A stretch of 64,000 bases of DNA from Algiphilus aromaticivorans DG1253 (GTDB lineage: Bacteria > Pseudomonadota > Gammaproteobacteria > Nevskiales > Nevskiaceae). Where the stretch lies: the NCBI RefSeq assembly GCF_000733765.1, contig NZ_JPOG01000001.1, positions 1 to 64,000 on the forward strand, read 5' to 3'. The position numbers and the translations under genes were made by a program. Of this stretch, positions 1-7,878 are shown piece by piece; positions within the stretch are counted from its first letter, which is position 1, and the number at the start of each line of letters is the position of its first letter. The notes beneath the pieces are model-generated. The model did not search any database and was not told the origin of the DNA. It worked only from the letters and a program-made list of their open reading frames with translations.

Positions 1-62
1 CCCCGAGACGACGGCGGCGATAAAGGCTGTTAGGCAGAAGGCTGCGAGCAGCACCCGCGGTG

Positions 63-794
63 CTAGAAGCGGTAGCCGATGGAGAAGCCGGCTACGGGAT
101 AGAGCTTGAAGTCGTCAAGTCCGGCTTCCAGGTCTGCACGTTCTCTCTCGAGTTCTTCCCGGAAAACCACCGCGCGCGGATCGTTGCCCTCGACGTCGAA
201 GGAGGTTGTGCTGCAGTCCGGGGACGCCACGTCGCACACGCTGCCGGAGCCTTTTGCCTCGGCGCTCGGGCTGCCCTGGAAGAGCACGCCCAACTCCAGC
301 TTGAAGTAGACGCCGTTGTTCTCGGCCTGCGCGGCGTTGCCCCAGCCGACGCCCGCGTAGGGCGCCACGGACTCGAAGTCCAGGCCGGCCGTGAGTTCAA
401 AAGGATTATTGGGGTCGGAACGATAGCTGCGATTGCCCACCTGGAAGCTGTCGTTGCCGGTGGCTTCGCTGGCGAGTAGGTTGATTTCGTTGCCATTGCT
501 GTAGAGGCCGCCGGTGAGATGGAAGCCGCCGCCGAAGATGTGCACGTCGGCGAGCAGCCCTACCGTGCGCAGCTGCAGCTCGCCGTCGTAGTTGATGTCG
601 TCCTCGGTGATGTCGTCGCTGTAGCGGAAGGTGTTGAAGGGCACGCGCAACACCAGTCGGTCGAGCAGCCCGACCGAAAGCTCGGCGCCGGCACCAAGGG
701 TGGAGGCGCGTAAGCCGATACCGGTCTCGGCGGCTGTAGCCACCCCTGGCATCAAGCTAAGCATTCCCAGGCCCGCCAGCCAATTCTTTATCAA
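63..794 (-). CDS. Putative outer-membrane beta-barrel protein
   Basis: A 243-residue protein that I do not recognise by name. The first ~21 residues form a signal peptide (basic Lys-Asn start, hydrophobic core, VATAAE near the likely cleavage site). The mature part alternates polar and hydrophobic residues and ends in GFSIGYRF, whose terminal Phe is the usual signal for outer-membrane barrel assembly. A loop holds two Cys (CDVASPDC) that could form a disulfide. I chose the TTG start at 794 because GGAG lies 6 nt upstream; an upstream in-frame TTG at 824 would put acidic residues in front of the signal peptide. It stands alone, tail-to-head with the frameshifted gene at 837-1377. The barrel class is inferred from composition only. 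Confidence 0.6.
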   Translation of the reverse strand: MIKNWLAGLGMLSLMPGVATAAETGIGLRASTLGAGAELSVGLLDRLVLRVPFNTFRYSDDITEDDINYDGELQLRTVGLLADVHIFGGGFHLTGGLYSNGNEINLLASEATGNDSFQVGNRSYRSDPNNPFELTAGLDFESVAPYAGVGWGNAAQAENNGVYFKLELGVLFQGSPSAEAKGSGSVCDVASPDCSTTSFDVEGNDPRAVVFREELERERADLEAGLDDFKLYPVAGFSIGYRF

Positions 795-836
795 GTCACG
801 CTCCGTTTCATCGTTTTGCAACAAGCAGCGCGAAGC

Positions 837-1377
837 TTAGCGGGAAGTGAGGCGGTGAGCCCTCAGCGCAGGCGCGGCGGGTCGGTGATCGGCGACGGCG
901 ATATCGAAGTCGCGATCGGTAGGAATGCGGGTCAGCGGCGCCCCGGCCCATAGCACGAAGACGCGCCGGCCCTCGGTGTCGCGGTAGGCGCCGGCGGCGT
1001 AGCCCGGCGTGCGAATGCGGCCTTCCGCTTCAAGGGCGTCGAAGGCGATGGGCGTGGCTTGCTCCGGATGCAGCTCGTCGAGCGGCAGCTTGATGGAGAA
1101 GGCACGGCTGGCGCGCATGTGCATATGTTCGCCATCGTTCCAGGCGCCGTTGCTGCTGATCACCCAGCTGCCGATGGTTGCGGCCATCGCGCCGATGATG
1201 CCGAGCGCCAACACGATGCCCCCCGCGTATCGCTGGCGGCATCGCCTGCGCGCTGTTGGGCGCGATGCGGCGGTAGGCCAGGGCGATGGCGAGCGGCAGA
1301 AAGGCCAGCAGGCAGACCCAGCCGATCTGGCTCCAGCCGGGGGTGACGATGGCGATGGGGATAACGGAATCGGGCAT
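837..1377 (-). pseudogene. Frameshifted membrane-anchored PH-like domain protein
   Basis: Two overlapping minus-strand reading frames make one protein if a single base is removed. The first frame, from ATG at 1377, gives a hydrophobic segment (WVCLLAFLPLAIALAY). The second, ending at 837, resumes with LALGIIGAMAATIGSWVI and then a domain with GYAAGAYRDTEGRRVFVLW and TRIPTDRDFDIAVAD, which resembles bacterial PH-domain proteins (GYxxGxFRxxxG ... YxPTxxxYxLLLS). The break falls at a run of six C (G on the coding strand) at 1219-1224. Five bases there would give the continuous join RGGIVLALGIIGA, a second membrane segment. It may be a real frameshift or a sequencing error in the homopolymer. Confidence 0.6.
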
Positions 1378-1438
1378 TGGGTCTGCGGCGCGCTTTGGAT
1401 GCTGCGATTATGCGGCCTCCCGTTTTCCGGAAGCCTTC

Positions 1439-1900
1439 ATGATCGATCCCCTCGCGCTGCCGACCGCCGTACGGTTGGCACTGTCCGCCGCCGGTGCGCT
1501 GCTGATGGTGGGTCTGCTCACCGGCGTCTGGAAGTACGCTCAGATCGCGCGCTCGTCGAACGCGCAGGCGCATCCCTATGTCGACATCGCACACCGTGCC
1601 AGCCTGCTCTACAGCTTCGCGGCGCTGGTGCTGGCTGCGCTCGCCGCGGTTTCGGTCTGGCCGGGCTGGGTGAATCTGCAGGCGGTTCTCTGGCCGCTGA
1701 TCTTCTTCACGCTGGCTATTGCCAGCTACGTCCTGCACGGCGCGCTGGGTGATACCGACAATCAGCTGCGTTCTCCGCACGTGCTGGGTGCGCGCCGCCT
1801 GCCTGCCTGGCCACTGCACGCCTTCATGGGCGCGCTCATCGTGGCCGAGATCGGTGGCGTGGCGGTGCTGCTGGCCGGGGCGCTTGTAGCGCTCTGGTAG
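1439..1900 (+). CDS. Conserved four-helix membrane protein, function unknown
   Basis: A 153-residue inner-membrane protein with about four transmembrane segments (around residues 10-30, 58-78, 84-105 and 130-152). Charged and His residues cluster in the loops: HPYVDIAHRA after segment 1 and LHGALGDTDNQLR after segment 3. Family resemblance is to small conserved proteobacterial membrane proteins with no assigned role. ATG at 1439 begins MIDPLALPT; longer in-frame starts would add a non-hydrophobic, poorly composed leader that overlaps the divergent gene on the other strand. No operon partner is evident. Confidence 0.7.
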   Translation: MIDPLALPTAVRLALSAAGALLMVGLLTGVWKYAQIARSSNAQAHPYVDIAHRASLLYSFAALVLAALAAVSVWPGWVNLQAVLWPLIFFTLAIASYVLHGALGDTDNQLRSPHVLGARRLPAWPLHAFMGALIVAEIGGVAVLLAGALVALW

Positions 1901-1903
1901 GCC

Positions 1904-2821
1904 TCAGGCCTCGCTGCAGTCGAAGCGCGCGCGCAGCGCTTCGTCGCCACGCAGCCGCTCGCGGAACCAGTTGAGAGCCAGCCCCTGCTCACCGCTGCGC
2001 CAAGCCACCAGCAGGCGCGTGCGCTCGCGCGGCACTTCCACCTGCAGGCGCACCAGGCGGCCGTCGGCGAGCCAGGGATAGGCCAGATGCCGTGGCACGA
2101 AGCCAACGCCCAGCCCGGCGGCCTGGGCGGCGATCTTGTGCATGACGCCGGACACTGCCAGCACGGGCTGGCCATCCTGCACGCCCGCGGTGCGCGCGGC
2201 GAGCTTGCGCGCCGAGTCGGCGGCCACCACGGAGCGATGCCGGCGCAGCACGCGCGGTGGCAGCGGTCCCTTATCGGCCTCGGCCACCAGGGGGTGGTCG
2301 GGCGCGCAGGCGAAATCCCAGGCGATCTCGGCCAGGCGGGCGCTGCTCAGGCCGTAGCCGCTGGGTGCCTCGCCGCCGGCGATGGCGATGTCGGCACGGC
2401 CGCCGATGAGCGCGTCCCAGGGACCGCCCAGGGTTTCCTCGATCAGGCGCAGCTCGGTGCGCGTGGCCAGCGCGTCGAAGTCGGCAACCAAGGGGAACAG
2501 CCAGTCCACCGGCAGCATGGCGTCGGCGGCGATGCCCAGCCGCGCCTCCCAGCCCTCGCCCAGCTTGCGCAGGCGGTTGTCGGTGGCCTCGGCCTGGCGC
2601 AGCAGCGCGCGCGCTTCCTCGACGACCGCCTGGCCGGCGGCGGTGAGCTGCATGCGCCGCCCGACGCGCTCGAAGAGCTGCAGGTTGTAATCCGATTCCA
2701 GCTTCTGGACGGTATAGGTCAGCGCTGATGGCACGCGATGCAGGCGCTCGGCGGCGCGCGCGAAGCTGCCGGCCTCGGCGATGGTTTCCAGCGTGCGCAA
2801 CGATTCCAGGGTCAGGCGCAT
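1904..2821 (-). CDS. LysR-family transcriptional regulator
   Basis: A 305-residue regulator with the typical winged helix-turn-helix at residues ~4-62 (LRTLETIAEAGSFARAAERL ... VQKLE) and a LysR substrate-binding domain from ~88 to the end. It is divergent from the azoreductase-like gene at 2916, with about 95 bp between starts. LysR regulators usually control the divergent neighbour, so the azoreductase is the likely target and its substrate or product the likely co-inducer (inference). I chose ATG at 2821; an in-frame TTG at 2833 would add four residues. The length is normal for the family. Confidence 0.92.
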   Translation of the reverse strand: MRLTLESLRTLETIAEAGSFARAAERLHRVPSALTYTVQKLESDYNLQLFERVGRRMQLTAAGQAVVEEARALLRQAEATDNRLRKLGEGWEARLGIAADAMLPVDWLFPLVADFDALATRTELRLIEETLGGPWDALIGGRADIAIAGGEAPSGYGLSSARLAEIAWDFACAPDHPLVAEADKGPLPPRVLRRHRSVVAADSARKLAARTAGVQDGQPVLAVSGVMHKIAAQAAGLGVGFVPRHLAYPWLADGRLVRLQVEVPRERTRLLVAWRSGEQGLALNWFRERLRGDEALRARFDCSEA

Positions 2822-2915
2822 GGCGGCATTCAAATGAATTGATTACTGGATTCTGCACGCTCCGCTTTTTCATCGCCACGCCGAGGCATAGATTGCGGCT
2901 CAGGTTTCAATAGAG

Positions 2916-3533
2916 ATGAAAGCCATGAAGCTCCATGTCGTCCGCTACACCCCTCGTACCGGCTCGCGTACTGCGCGTCTGCTCGATCACGCCCTGGCGC
3001 AGCTCGAGGTCACGCCCACCGTCACCGACCTCGGCGCCAGCCAGCCACCGCTCTTCGACACCACACGCGTCGACGCCTACGTCGCGCGCAACTACGGTGG
3101 CGCCGAACTCTCCGCGCAGGCGGCCGCGGCTATCAAGCCCATGGATGCCTACGTCGACAAGCTGCGCGCGGCCGATCGCGTCATTCTTGCCACGCCGATG
3201 CACAACTTCGGTCTGCCGGCGCCGGTGAAGGCCTGGTTCGATGCCGTCATCCAGAAGGATCGGACATGGACGGTGCGCGACGGGCAGTACGAGGGATGGC
3301 TGACCGGCCACAAGGCGCTCGTGCTTTACACCAGTGCTGGCCAGTACGAGGAGGAACCCGGCAGCTACGACCTGCTCACGCCCACCGTGCGCCAGCTCTT
3401 CGGCTTCATGGGTTTCCAGGAGGTCGATGTCGTCGCCGGGCAGGGAGCCGCCGCTGATCCGGACACGGTCGAACAGCGCCTGGCTGCGGCCTGCGGGCGT
3501 ATCGACGGCGTGTTGGCGCGCTGGCGCGCCTGA
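2916..3533 (+). CDS. FMN-dependent NADH-azoreductase-like flavoprotein
   Basis: A 205-residue flavodoxin-fold quinone/azo reductase of the AzoR type. Support: the N-terminal phosphate-binding region (YTPRTGSRTARLLDH), the motif PMHNFGLPAPVKAWFDAVI (AzoR: PMYNFxxPxxLKxxFD), and the TSAGQYE stretch near residue 140. It would reduce quinones, azo or nitro compounds with NAD(P)H as a cytosolic dimer. It is divergent from the LysR gene and probably regulated by it. A second ATG at 2925 (MKLHVV) is also plausible. The exact substrate cannot be read from the sequence. Confidence 0.88.
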   Translation: MKAMKLHVVRYTPRTGSRTARLLDHALAQLEVTPTVTDLGASQPPLFDTTRVDAYVARNYGGAELSAQAAAAIKPMDAYVDKLRAADRVILATPMHNFGLPAPVKAWFDAVIQKDRTWTVRDGQYEGWLTGHKALVLYTSAGQYEEEPGSYDLLTPTVRQLFGFMGFQEVDVVAGQGAAADPDTVEQRLAAACGRIDGVLARWRA

Positions 3534-3537
3534 GGCA

Positions 3538-4485
3538 TTACCAGTAGATCGCGGCCTGCATGCTGAAATCCGGCGAAGCGTGGACGCCCAGATCCTCCTG
3601 GAAAAGAAGGTGGAGGCGGGTGGTCGCGCCGAGCCGGAAGACGCCGCCCACTGAAAGCTGCACGCTGTCGCGGGCCAGTGCCTCTATTTCGCTGTCGGTG
3701 TAGGGCGCGCGGTGCGCGTAGATCTGCACCAGGCCAGTGAGCCAGTTGGTGATATCCAGCCCCAGGCCTGCACCGCCGAAGGGTGTGACGCGGCGCTGTT
3801 GCTCGGGCAGGACGTCGCCGCGCTCGTTGAAGGCGCCGCCGGCGGACAGGAACCCGCTAACCGGCCCGGCACGAAAATCGCGCGTGACCCAGAGCGCCGC
3901 ACCCCAGGCGCCGCCGCCGGATAGCTTGTCGCCGTCGCCGGTGGGGGCGCGCAGCTGTGCACCCAGCAACCAGTCGTCGGCGGGCTCGAAATGCCAGGCG
4001 ACTTCCAGGTCGCCGAGGCGGTTGCCGCGGTCCTGCACGTTGAGCAGTACTTCGCCGTCGCGCTCGTAATAGAAGACGTACTGGTCGTCGAGCGCTTGGT
4101 CACGCCCGCCCTGCGGTAGCCCGAAGAAGTCGTGCCAGTCGACGATGATGCTGTCCATGAAGCCGCCGCCCTGGTGCAGCAACGGCAGGCGCACGCTCCA
4201 GAAACTGCGTTGGGAGAAGCGTCCGCTGGCGGACAGCGCCAGCTTGTAAACCTCGCCGTCGGCGAGGAATCGCTCGTCGGCCGCTTCCAGCGCCGCATAC
4301 TCGCTGATCAGATCGAAGCTGGCGCCGAAGTCGAGCTGCCCGGCTTCCGGGGCGCGTGGTGCGAGTTCGGGCAGCGGCACGGCGCGCGCCAGCTGAGCGT
4401 CGTTGCGCACGGCGAAGAAATCGGCGGCTGGGGCGGCGGGCAGGGCGCACAGCAGGAGCAGTGCGCAGACAATTCGATACGGCAT
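3538..4485 (-). CDS. DUF3187-type outer-membrane protein
   Basis: A 315-residue secreted or outer-membrane protein. ATG at 4485 gives a classic signal peptide (MPYRIVCALLLLCALPAAPAA). The mature part has features I associate with DUF3187: FGASFDLISEYAA near the start, the central RLPLLHQGGGFMDSIIVDWH followed by FFGLPQGGRD, and beta-strand alternation to the C terminus. The family is found in gammaproteobacteria and has no established role. A longer in-frame extension reaches 4698, but it runs across the aroG promoter region and lacks coding character. It is divergent from DAHP synthase. Confidence 0.75.
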   Translation of the reverse strand: MPYRIVCALLLLCALPAAPAADFFAVRNDAQLARAVPLPELAPRAPEAGQLDFGASFDLISEYAALEAADERFLADGEVYKLALSASGRFSQRSFWSVRLPLLHQGGGFMDSIIVDWHDFFGLPQGGRDQALDDQYVFYYERDGEVLLNVQDRGNRLGDLEVAWHFEPADDWLLGAQLRAPTGDGDKLSGGGAWGAALWVTRDFRAGPVSGFLSAGGAFNERGDVLPEQQRRVTPFGGAGLGLDITNWLTGLVQIYAHRAPYTDSEIEALARDSVQLSVGGVFRLGATTRLHLLFQEDLGVHASPDFSMQAAIYW

Positions 4486-4523
4486 GGAGGCTCGGCCATA
4501 GGCGGAAGTGTCGCCGAGGATAG

Positions 4524-4537
4524 CCGATGCGCATCGG
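4524..4537. promoter_or_regulatory. Perfect 14-bp palindrome at the DAHP synthase promoter
   Basis: CCGATGCGCATCGG is a perfect inverted repeat placed about 20 bp upstream of the -10 element at 4557, so it overlaps the expected -35 position. That is a typical repressor operator position. It does not resemble a TyrR box (TGTAAA-N6-TTTACA), so if it is an operator the regulator is unknown. Confidence 0.4.
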
Positions 4538-4556
4538 AATGCTGCGAAGGGTCTGC

Positions 4557-4570
4557 TAGTATCGCGCGCC
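4557..4570 (+). promoter_or_regulatory. Probable -10 element and GC discriminator of aroG-type gene
   Basis: TAGTAT followed directly by CGCGCGCC, about 30 bp upstream of the DAHP synthase start. The same -10 plus GC-rich discriminator arrangement precedes rph, rpmE and the last gene of the window. A GC-rich discriminator is the known feature of promoters inhibited by ppGpp/DksA. Confidence 0.5.
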
Positions 4571-4600
4571 CGAATTGATCCCACAGCAGCAGGTGCTGCC

Positions 4601-5668
4601 ATGTCCGCCGTAACCGAAAACACCCGAATCCGCAGTGTGCGCCCCGTTTCGACCCCGGCCGAAGTCCAGGGCGAGTACCCGATGTCGCAGGCCGCCATCG
4701 ATACCGTGCTGAGCGCCCGCCGCGAGATCCAGGAGATCCTCGCCGGTCAGAGTGACCGCCTGCTTGTTATTGTCGGCCCGTGCTCGATCCATGACCCAGA
4801 GGCAGCCCTGGAGTACGCCGAGCATCTGCGCGCGTTGCGTGAGCAGCTGTCACGCGACCTGCTGGTGGTCATGCGCGTCTATTTCGAGAAGCCGCGCACC
4901 ACGGTCGGCTGGAAGGGCCTGATCAACGACCCGAGCCTGGACGACAGCTACCACATCGACACCGGCCTGCGCGCCGCGCGCAAGCTGCTGCTGCAGCTCA
5001 CCGAGTCGGGTGTGCCGGCGGGCGTGGAGTTCCTCGACCTGCTGACGCCGCAGTACCTGGCGGATCTGGTCAGCTGGGGCGCCATCGGCGCGCGCACCAC
5101 CGAGTCGCAGCTTCACCGTGAAATGGCTTCCGGGCTGTCCTGCCCCGTCGGCTTCAAGAACGGCACTGACGGCTCGGTGAAGCTGGCCGTGGACGCCGTC
5201 ATGTCGGCGGCGCACTCGCATCACTTCCTGTCGATGACGCGCGACGGTCAGGTCGGCATCTTCGAGACCACCGGCAACCCGGACTGTCACCTCATCCTGC
5301 GCGGCGGCTCCAGCGGCACCAATTACGACGCCGCCAGCGTTGACGCGGCCTGCGCGGGGCTGGCCAAGGCCGGGCTGCCCGAGCAGGTGATGATCGACTT
5401 CTCGCACGCCAACAGCCAGAAGGAGCACAAGCGGCAGATCAGCGTCGGCCAGGATGTGGGCGCCCAGATCGCCGAGGGTGACAACCGCATCGTCGGCGTC
5501 ATGGTCGAGTCGCATCTGCAGGAAGGGCGCCAGGACCTCGGCGGCGAGCTGACCTACGGCCAGTCCGTCACCGACGCCTGCATCGGCTGGGATGACACCG
5601 TCGCTGTGCTGCGCGAGTTGGCCGGAAATGTCGCGCAGCGGCGCAAGCGGTTGGCCGAGACCGCCTGA
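4601..5668 (+). CDS. aroG: 3-deoxy-7-phosphoheptulonate synthase (DAHP synthase, class I alpha)
   Basis: First enzyme of the shikimate pathway, joining phosphoenolpyruvate and erythrose 4-phosphate in the cytosol. The 355-residue product has the class I alpha signatures GPCSIHDPEAALEYA (PEP site), MRVYFEKPRTTVGWKGL, GARTTESQLHREMASGLS and the metal-binding HANSQKEHKRQ region. ATG at 4601 gives MSAVTENTRIRSVRPV, the standard family N terminus. Which feedback type it is (Phe, Tyr or Trp sensitive) cannot be told from sequence by eye, so aroG is used generically and aroF or aroH remains possible. It stands alone, with a palindrome over its promoter. Confidence 0.93.
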   Translation: MSAVTENTRIRSVRPVSTPAEVQGEYPMSQAAIDTVLSARREIQEILAGQSDRLLVIVGPCSIHDPEAALEYAEHLRALREQLSRDLLVVMRVYFEKPRTTVGWKGLINDPSLDDSYHIDTGLRAARKLLLQLTESGVPAGVEFLDLLTPQYLADLVSWGAIGARTTESQLHREMASGLSCPVGFKNGTDGSVKLAVDAVMSAAHSHHFLSMTRDGQVGIFETTGNPDCHLILRGGSSGTNYDAASVDAACAGLAKAGLPEQVMIDFSHANSQKEHKRQISVGQDVGAQIAEGDNRIVGVMVESHLQEGRQDLGGELTYGQSVTDACIGWDDTVAVLRELAGNVAQRRKRLAETA

Positions 5669-5716
5669 GCGAAGGCGTTCAGTTAGGGGGGGGGCGTCGC
5701 CGAGCGCCAGGCTGCG

Positions 5717-6553
5717 TTAGCCAGCTCGACGTGCGACGACCTCCAGGTATTCCGACTCGCAGTAGGTGCCGCCGTCGGCCGCTTGGTTGTGCGCCTTCCA
5801 GTGCTGCGTCAACTCCGCGTGCAGCGCTGCCTGGCCTGCTTCGTCGAGGGCAGCGAAGGCCTTCTGCGCCGGGCCGTAGTAGTCGCGAAAGAGATCGACC
5901 ACCTCCGCCGGGCCGAAGGGATATTCGAAGGGGTAGTGGCGGCGGGTCAACGTCAACTCGGCGCCCTCGCCGAGGCGCTGCCGAACGGTAGCCTCGTCGC
6001 CCCATTTGACCGGCGGCGCCATCAGCGGGGAGGGCGGCGCGTGCCTGCCGATGATCTTGAACATGCCGCCGACGAAGCCTTCGGGCGTCCAGTTGCCCAT
6101 GACAATGCGGCCGCCGGGCCGGCAGACGCGAAGCAGTTCGGCGGCCACCGCGTCTGGCTGTGGCGCGAACATTGCTCCGAGCAGGCTCGTCACCAGATCG
6201 AAGCTGGCGTCATCGTAAGGCAGGGCCTCGGCGTCGCCCACTTCGAAGCGGGCGTCGACACCTTCGTTGCGCGCCCAGCTCTGCGCCTGCTCGACGAGGT
6301 TCGTGGCGATGTCCACGCCCGTGACCTTCGCGCCGGCACGCGCCGCCGGGACGCTGATCTGGCCGGCGCCGCAGGCGACATCGAGCATGCGCGTGTCCGG
6401 CTCGATACCGATGCGTTCCAGAAAATCGACGGCGCCGCGCTCCAGGTAGATCGCGAAGGCACCGTAGTCGCCCGATTCCCAGGTTGCCTTCAGGCGCTGC
6501 TTGAGTGCCGCCATCTCCGGGTTGGTGGCTGCTGTGGCCTCGGTTGTGCTCAT
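5717..6553 (-). CDS. Class I SAM-dependent methyltransferase
   Basis: A 278-residue methyltransferase of the UbiE/Methyltransf_11 type. Motif I is [18 protein letters not shown] (residues ~60-77), motif [14 protein letters not shown], and the post-motif region [15 protein letters not shown] is typical of small-molecule methyltransferases. The substrate is not identifiable. I chose ATG at 6553 because GGAGGA lies 6 nt upstream; the longer start at 6565 would place this Shine-Dalgarno inside the gene. It is divergent from the HxlR-type regulator at 6722, which may regulate it (inference). Confidence 0.85.
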   Translation of the reverse strand: MSTTEATAATNPEMAALKQRLKATWESGDYGAFAIYLERGAVDFLERIGIEPDTRMLDVACGAGQISVPAARAGAKVTGVDIATNLVEQAQSWARNEGVDARFEVGDAEALPYDDASFDLVTSLLGAMFAPQPDAVAAELLRVCRPGGRIVMGNWTPEGFVGGMFKIIGRHAPPSPLMAPPVKWGDEATVRQRLGEGAELTLTRRHYPFEYPFGPAEVVDLFRDYYGPAQKAFAALDEAGQAALHAELTQHWKAHNQAADGGTYCESEYLEVVARRAG

Positions 6554-6721
6554 GGGTTCCTCCATGTGTGGCTCTTGTGTCTGGCTCGCCGTCGAGCCTG
6601 TCGACGGTGCCGGTGACTATCGCGCTCTGCTAGGCTCGTAGCCAGTTCAAAAGATGTACCGGCTCACTCGCGCCAAGTCGTGGTTGCATCGATGGCAGTG
6701 CCGGTGCTGGGGGAATGGGCG

Positions 6722-7432
6722 ATGGCGTCGCAGCAGGGCTACGGCCAGTTCTGCCCGGTGGCGATGGCCGCTGAAGTGTTGGGCTCGCGCTGGACGATTC
6801 TGGTGCTGCGCGAGCTGATCTGCGGCAGCACGCGCTTCAACGAGCTGCGCCGTGGCGTGCCGCGCATGTCGCCGGCGCTGCTGTCCAAGCGGCTCACCGA
6901 GCTGGAGGCCCACGGCCTGATTGCACGCAGTCGCGGCGCCGACAGAGGGACCCCTGTCTACCGGCTGACCCAGGCTGGAGAGGAGCTGCGACCCGTGATC
7001 ATGTCGCTGGGAAGCTGGGGCCAGCGCTGGCTGGAGTCGCAGCTTTCGCTGCGGAATCTCGACCCGTCACTACTGATGTGGGACATGCGCCGCAACTTGA
7101 AGCCGGACGCGCTTCCCGAGCGCCGCATCACGATTCAGTTTCTGTACCCGAAGCTCGAGCGCGGGCAGCGGAAGTGGTGGCTGGTCGTCGACAAGACAGC
7201 CGCACATGGGCCGGTCGATCTCTGCATGATCGATCCTGGGCACGAGATCGACGTTCACGTGGTGACCGATCTGCGCACGATGACGGCGGTGTGGATGGGC
7301 ATTACGTCCATCCGTGAGGCGGTCGACAGCGGCCAGCTGCGGCTCAATGGTGCGCCGGAACTCACGGGGCGCATCGAGGAGTGGCTGGGGTTGAGCGCCT
7401 TCGCTGCGGAGCGCAAACAGGTGCGCGCCTGA
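6722..7432 (+). CDS. HxlR-family regulator with C-terminal SCP2-like domain
   Basis: A 236-residue protein. Residues ~10-100 are an HxlR winged helix (CPVAMAAEVLGSRWTILVLRELI, TRFNELRRGVPRMSPALLSKRL). HxlR proteins usually stop at ~110-130 residues; here ~110 more follow (about 125-236). They resemble the SCP2 sterol-carrier fold (PVDLCMIDP, DVHVVTDLRTMTAVWMG, LRLNGAPELTGRIEEWLG), suggesting that a hydrophobic ligand is sensed (inference). ATG at 6722 has GGGGGA upstream; ATG at 6692 is an alternative. It is divergent from the methyltransferase. Confidence 0.82.
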   Translation: MASQQGYGQFCPVAMAAEVLGSRWTILVLRELICGSTRFNELRRGVPRMSPALLSKRLTELEAHGLIARSRGADRGTPVYRLTQAGEELRPVIMSLGSWGQRWLESQLSLRNLDPSLLMWDMRRNLKPDALPERRITIQFLYPKLERGQRKWWLVVDKTAAHGPVDLCMIDPGHEIDVHVVTDLRTMTAVWMGITSIREAVDSGQLRLNGAPELTGRIEEWLGLSAFAAERKQVRA

Positions 7433-7878
7433 GGGTTGTTCGCGTCAGCGGCTGCCGCTGTCACTGAGCTCGGCATCCTGCCTCGTCGCGGCTCGCGGAC
7501 GCTCCGACCCCGCGCTGTCGCGCGGGGCCCTCGTCGCTGCTCGCTGCTCCAAGTGACCCACGCCAGCACATCCATGTGCTGGCGTAATTTCGCGCTGCGA
7601 CTTGGTCGGCGTCCCTAGGCGACGCGCGTCAGCGGCTGCCGCTAGCACTAAACTCGATCTTCCTGATCTCGTTAAGTGCCCCGCGCCCGGCCATCCATGG
7701 CCGGGCGTGATTTGCCGCTGCGGCTTGCCTTTGGTGCCTCTAGGAAGTGCGCGTCATCGGCCGCCGCAGTCACTAAGCTCGATCTTCCCGATCTCGTTAA
7801 GTGACCTGGCCCGGGCCATCCATGGCCCGGGCGTGCGCCACGCTGCGAACAGCCACCGGCTGTTCGGTCGTGCCGCAC
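7433..7878. repeat. Three tandem stem-loop repeats, no gene
   Basis: This 446-bp stretch lies between two convergent genes and holds three diverged copies of one unit (starting near 7443, 7625 and 7750). Shared landmarks are GCGTCAGCGGCTGCCGCT, CTCGATCTTCCTGATCTCG, AAGTG(A/C)CC and then a strong hairpin. The hairpins are at 7560-7585 (10-bp arms), 7684-7707 (9 bp) and 7809-7832 (9 bp). Their arms differ in sequence but stay complementary, while the six-base loop is ATCCAT in all three. Copy 1 also contains a GC-rich block at 7492-7531 that recurs at 13532-13571. Minus-strand frames across the array look spurious. Confidence 0.85.
7492..7531. repeat. GC-rich hairpin repeat, copy A
   Basis: CTCGCGGACGCT..GACCCCGCGC-TGTC-GCGCGGGGCCCT. 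It folds into a strong hairpin (CCCCGCGC/GCGCGGGG) and is nearly the same as 13532-13571 between mrpA and mrpB. It lies within the first unit of the tandem stem-loop array and seems to interrupt it. Confidence 0.7.

Noticed and set aside
1-62. Possible gene end or terminator at the left edge
   Set aside because: Only 62 bases are available. GCTGCGAGCAGC can form a weak hairpin, but there is no T-run and no frame that can be judged.
7445-7878. Small minus-strand frames in the tandem stem-loop array
   Set aside because: The frames lack ribosome-binding sites, differ between repeat units and follow the palindromes, so they are better explained by the repeats themselves.
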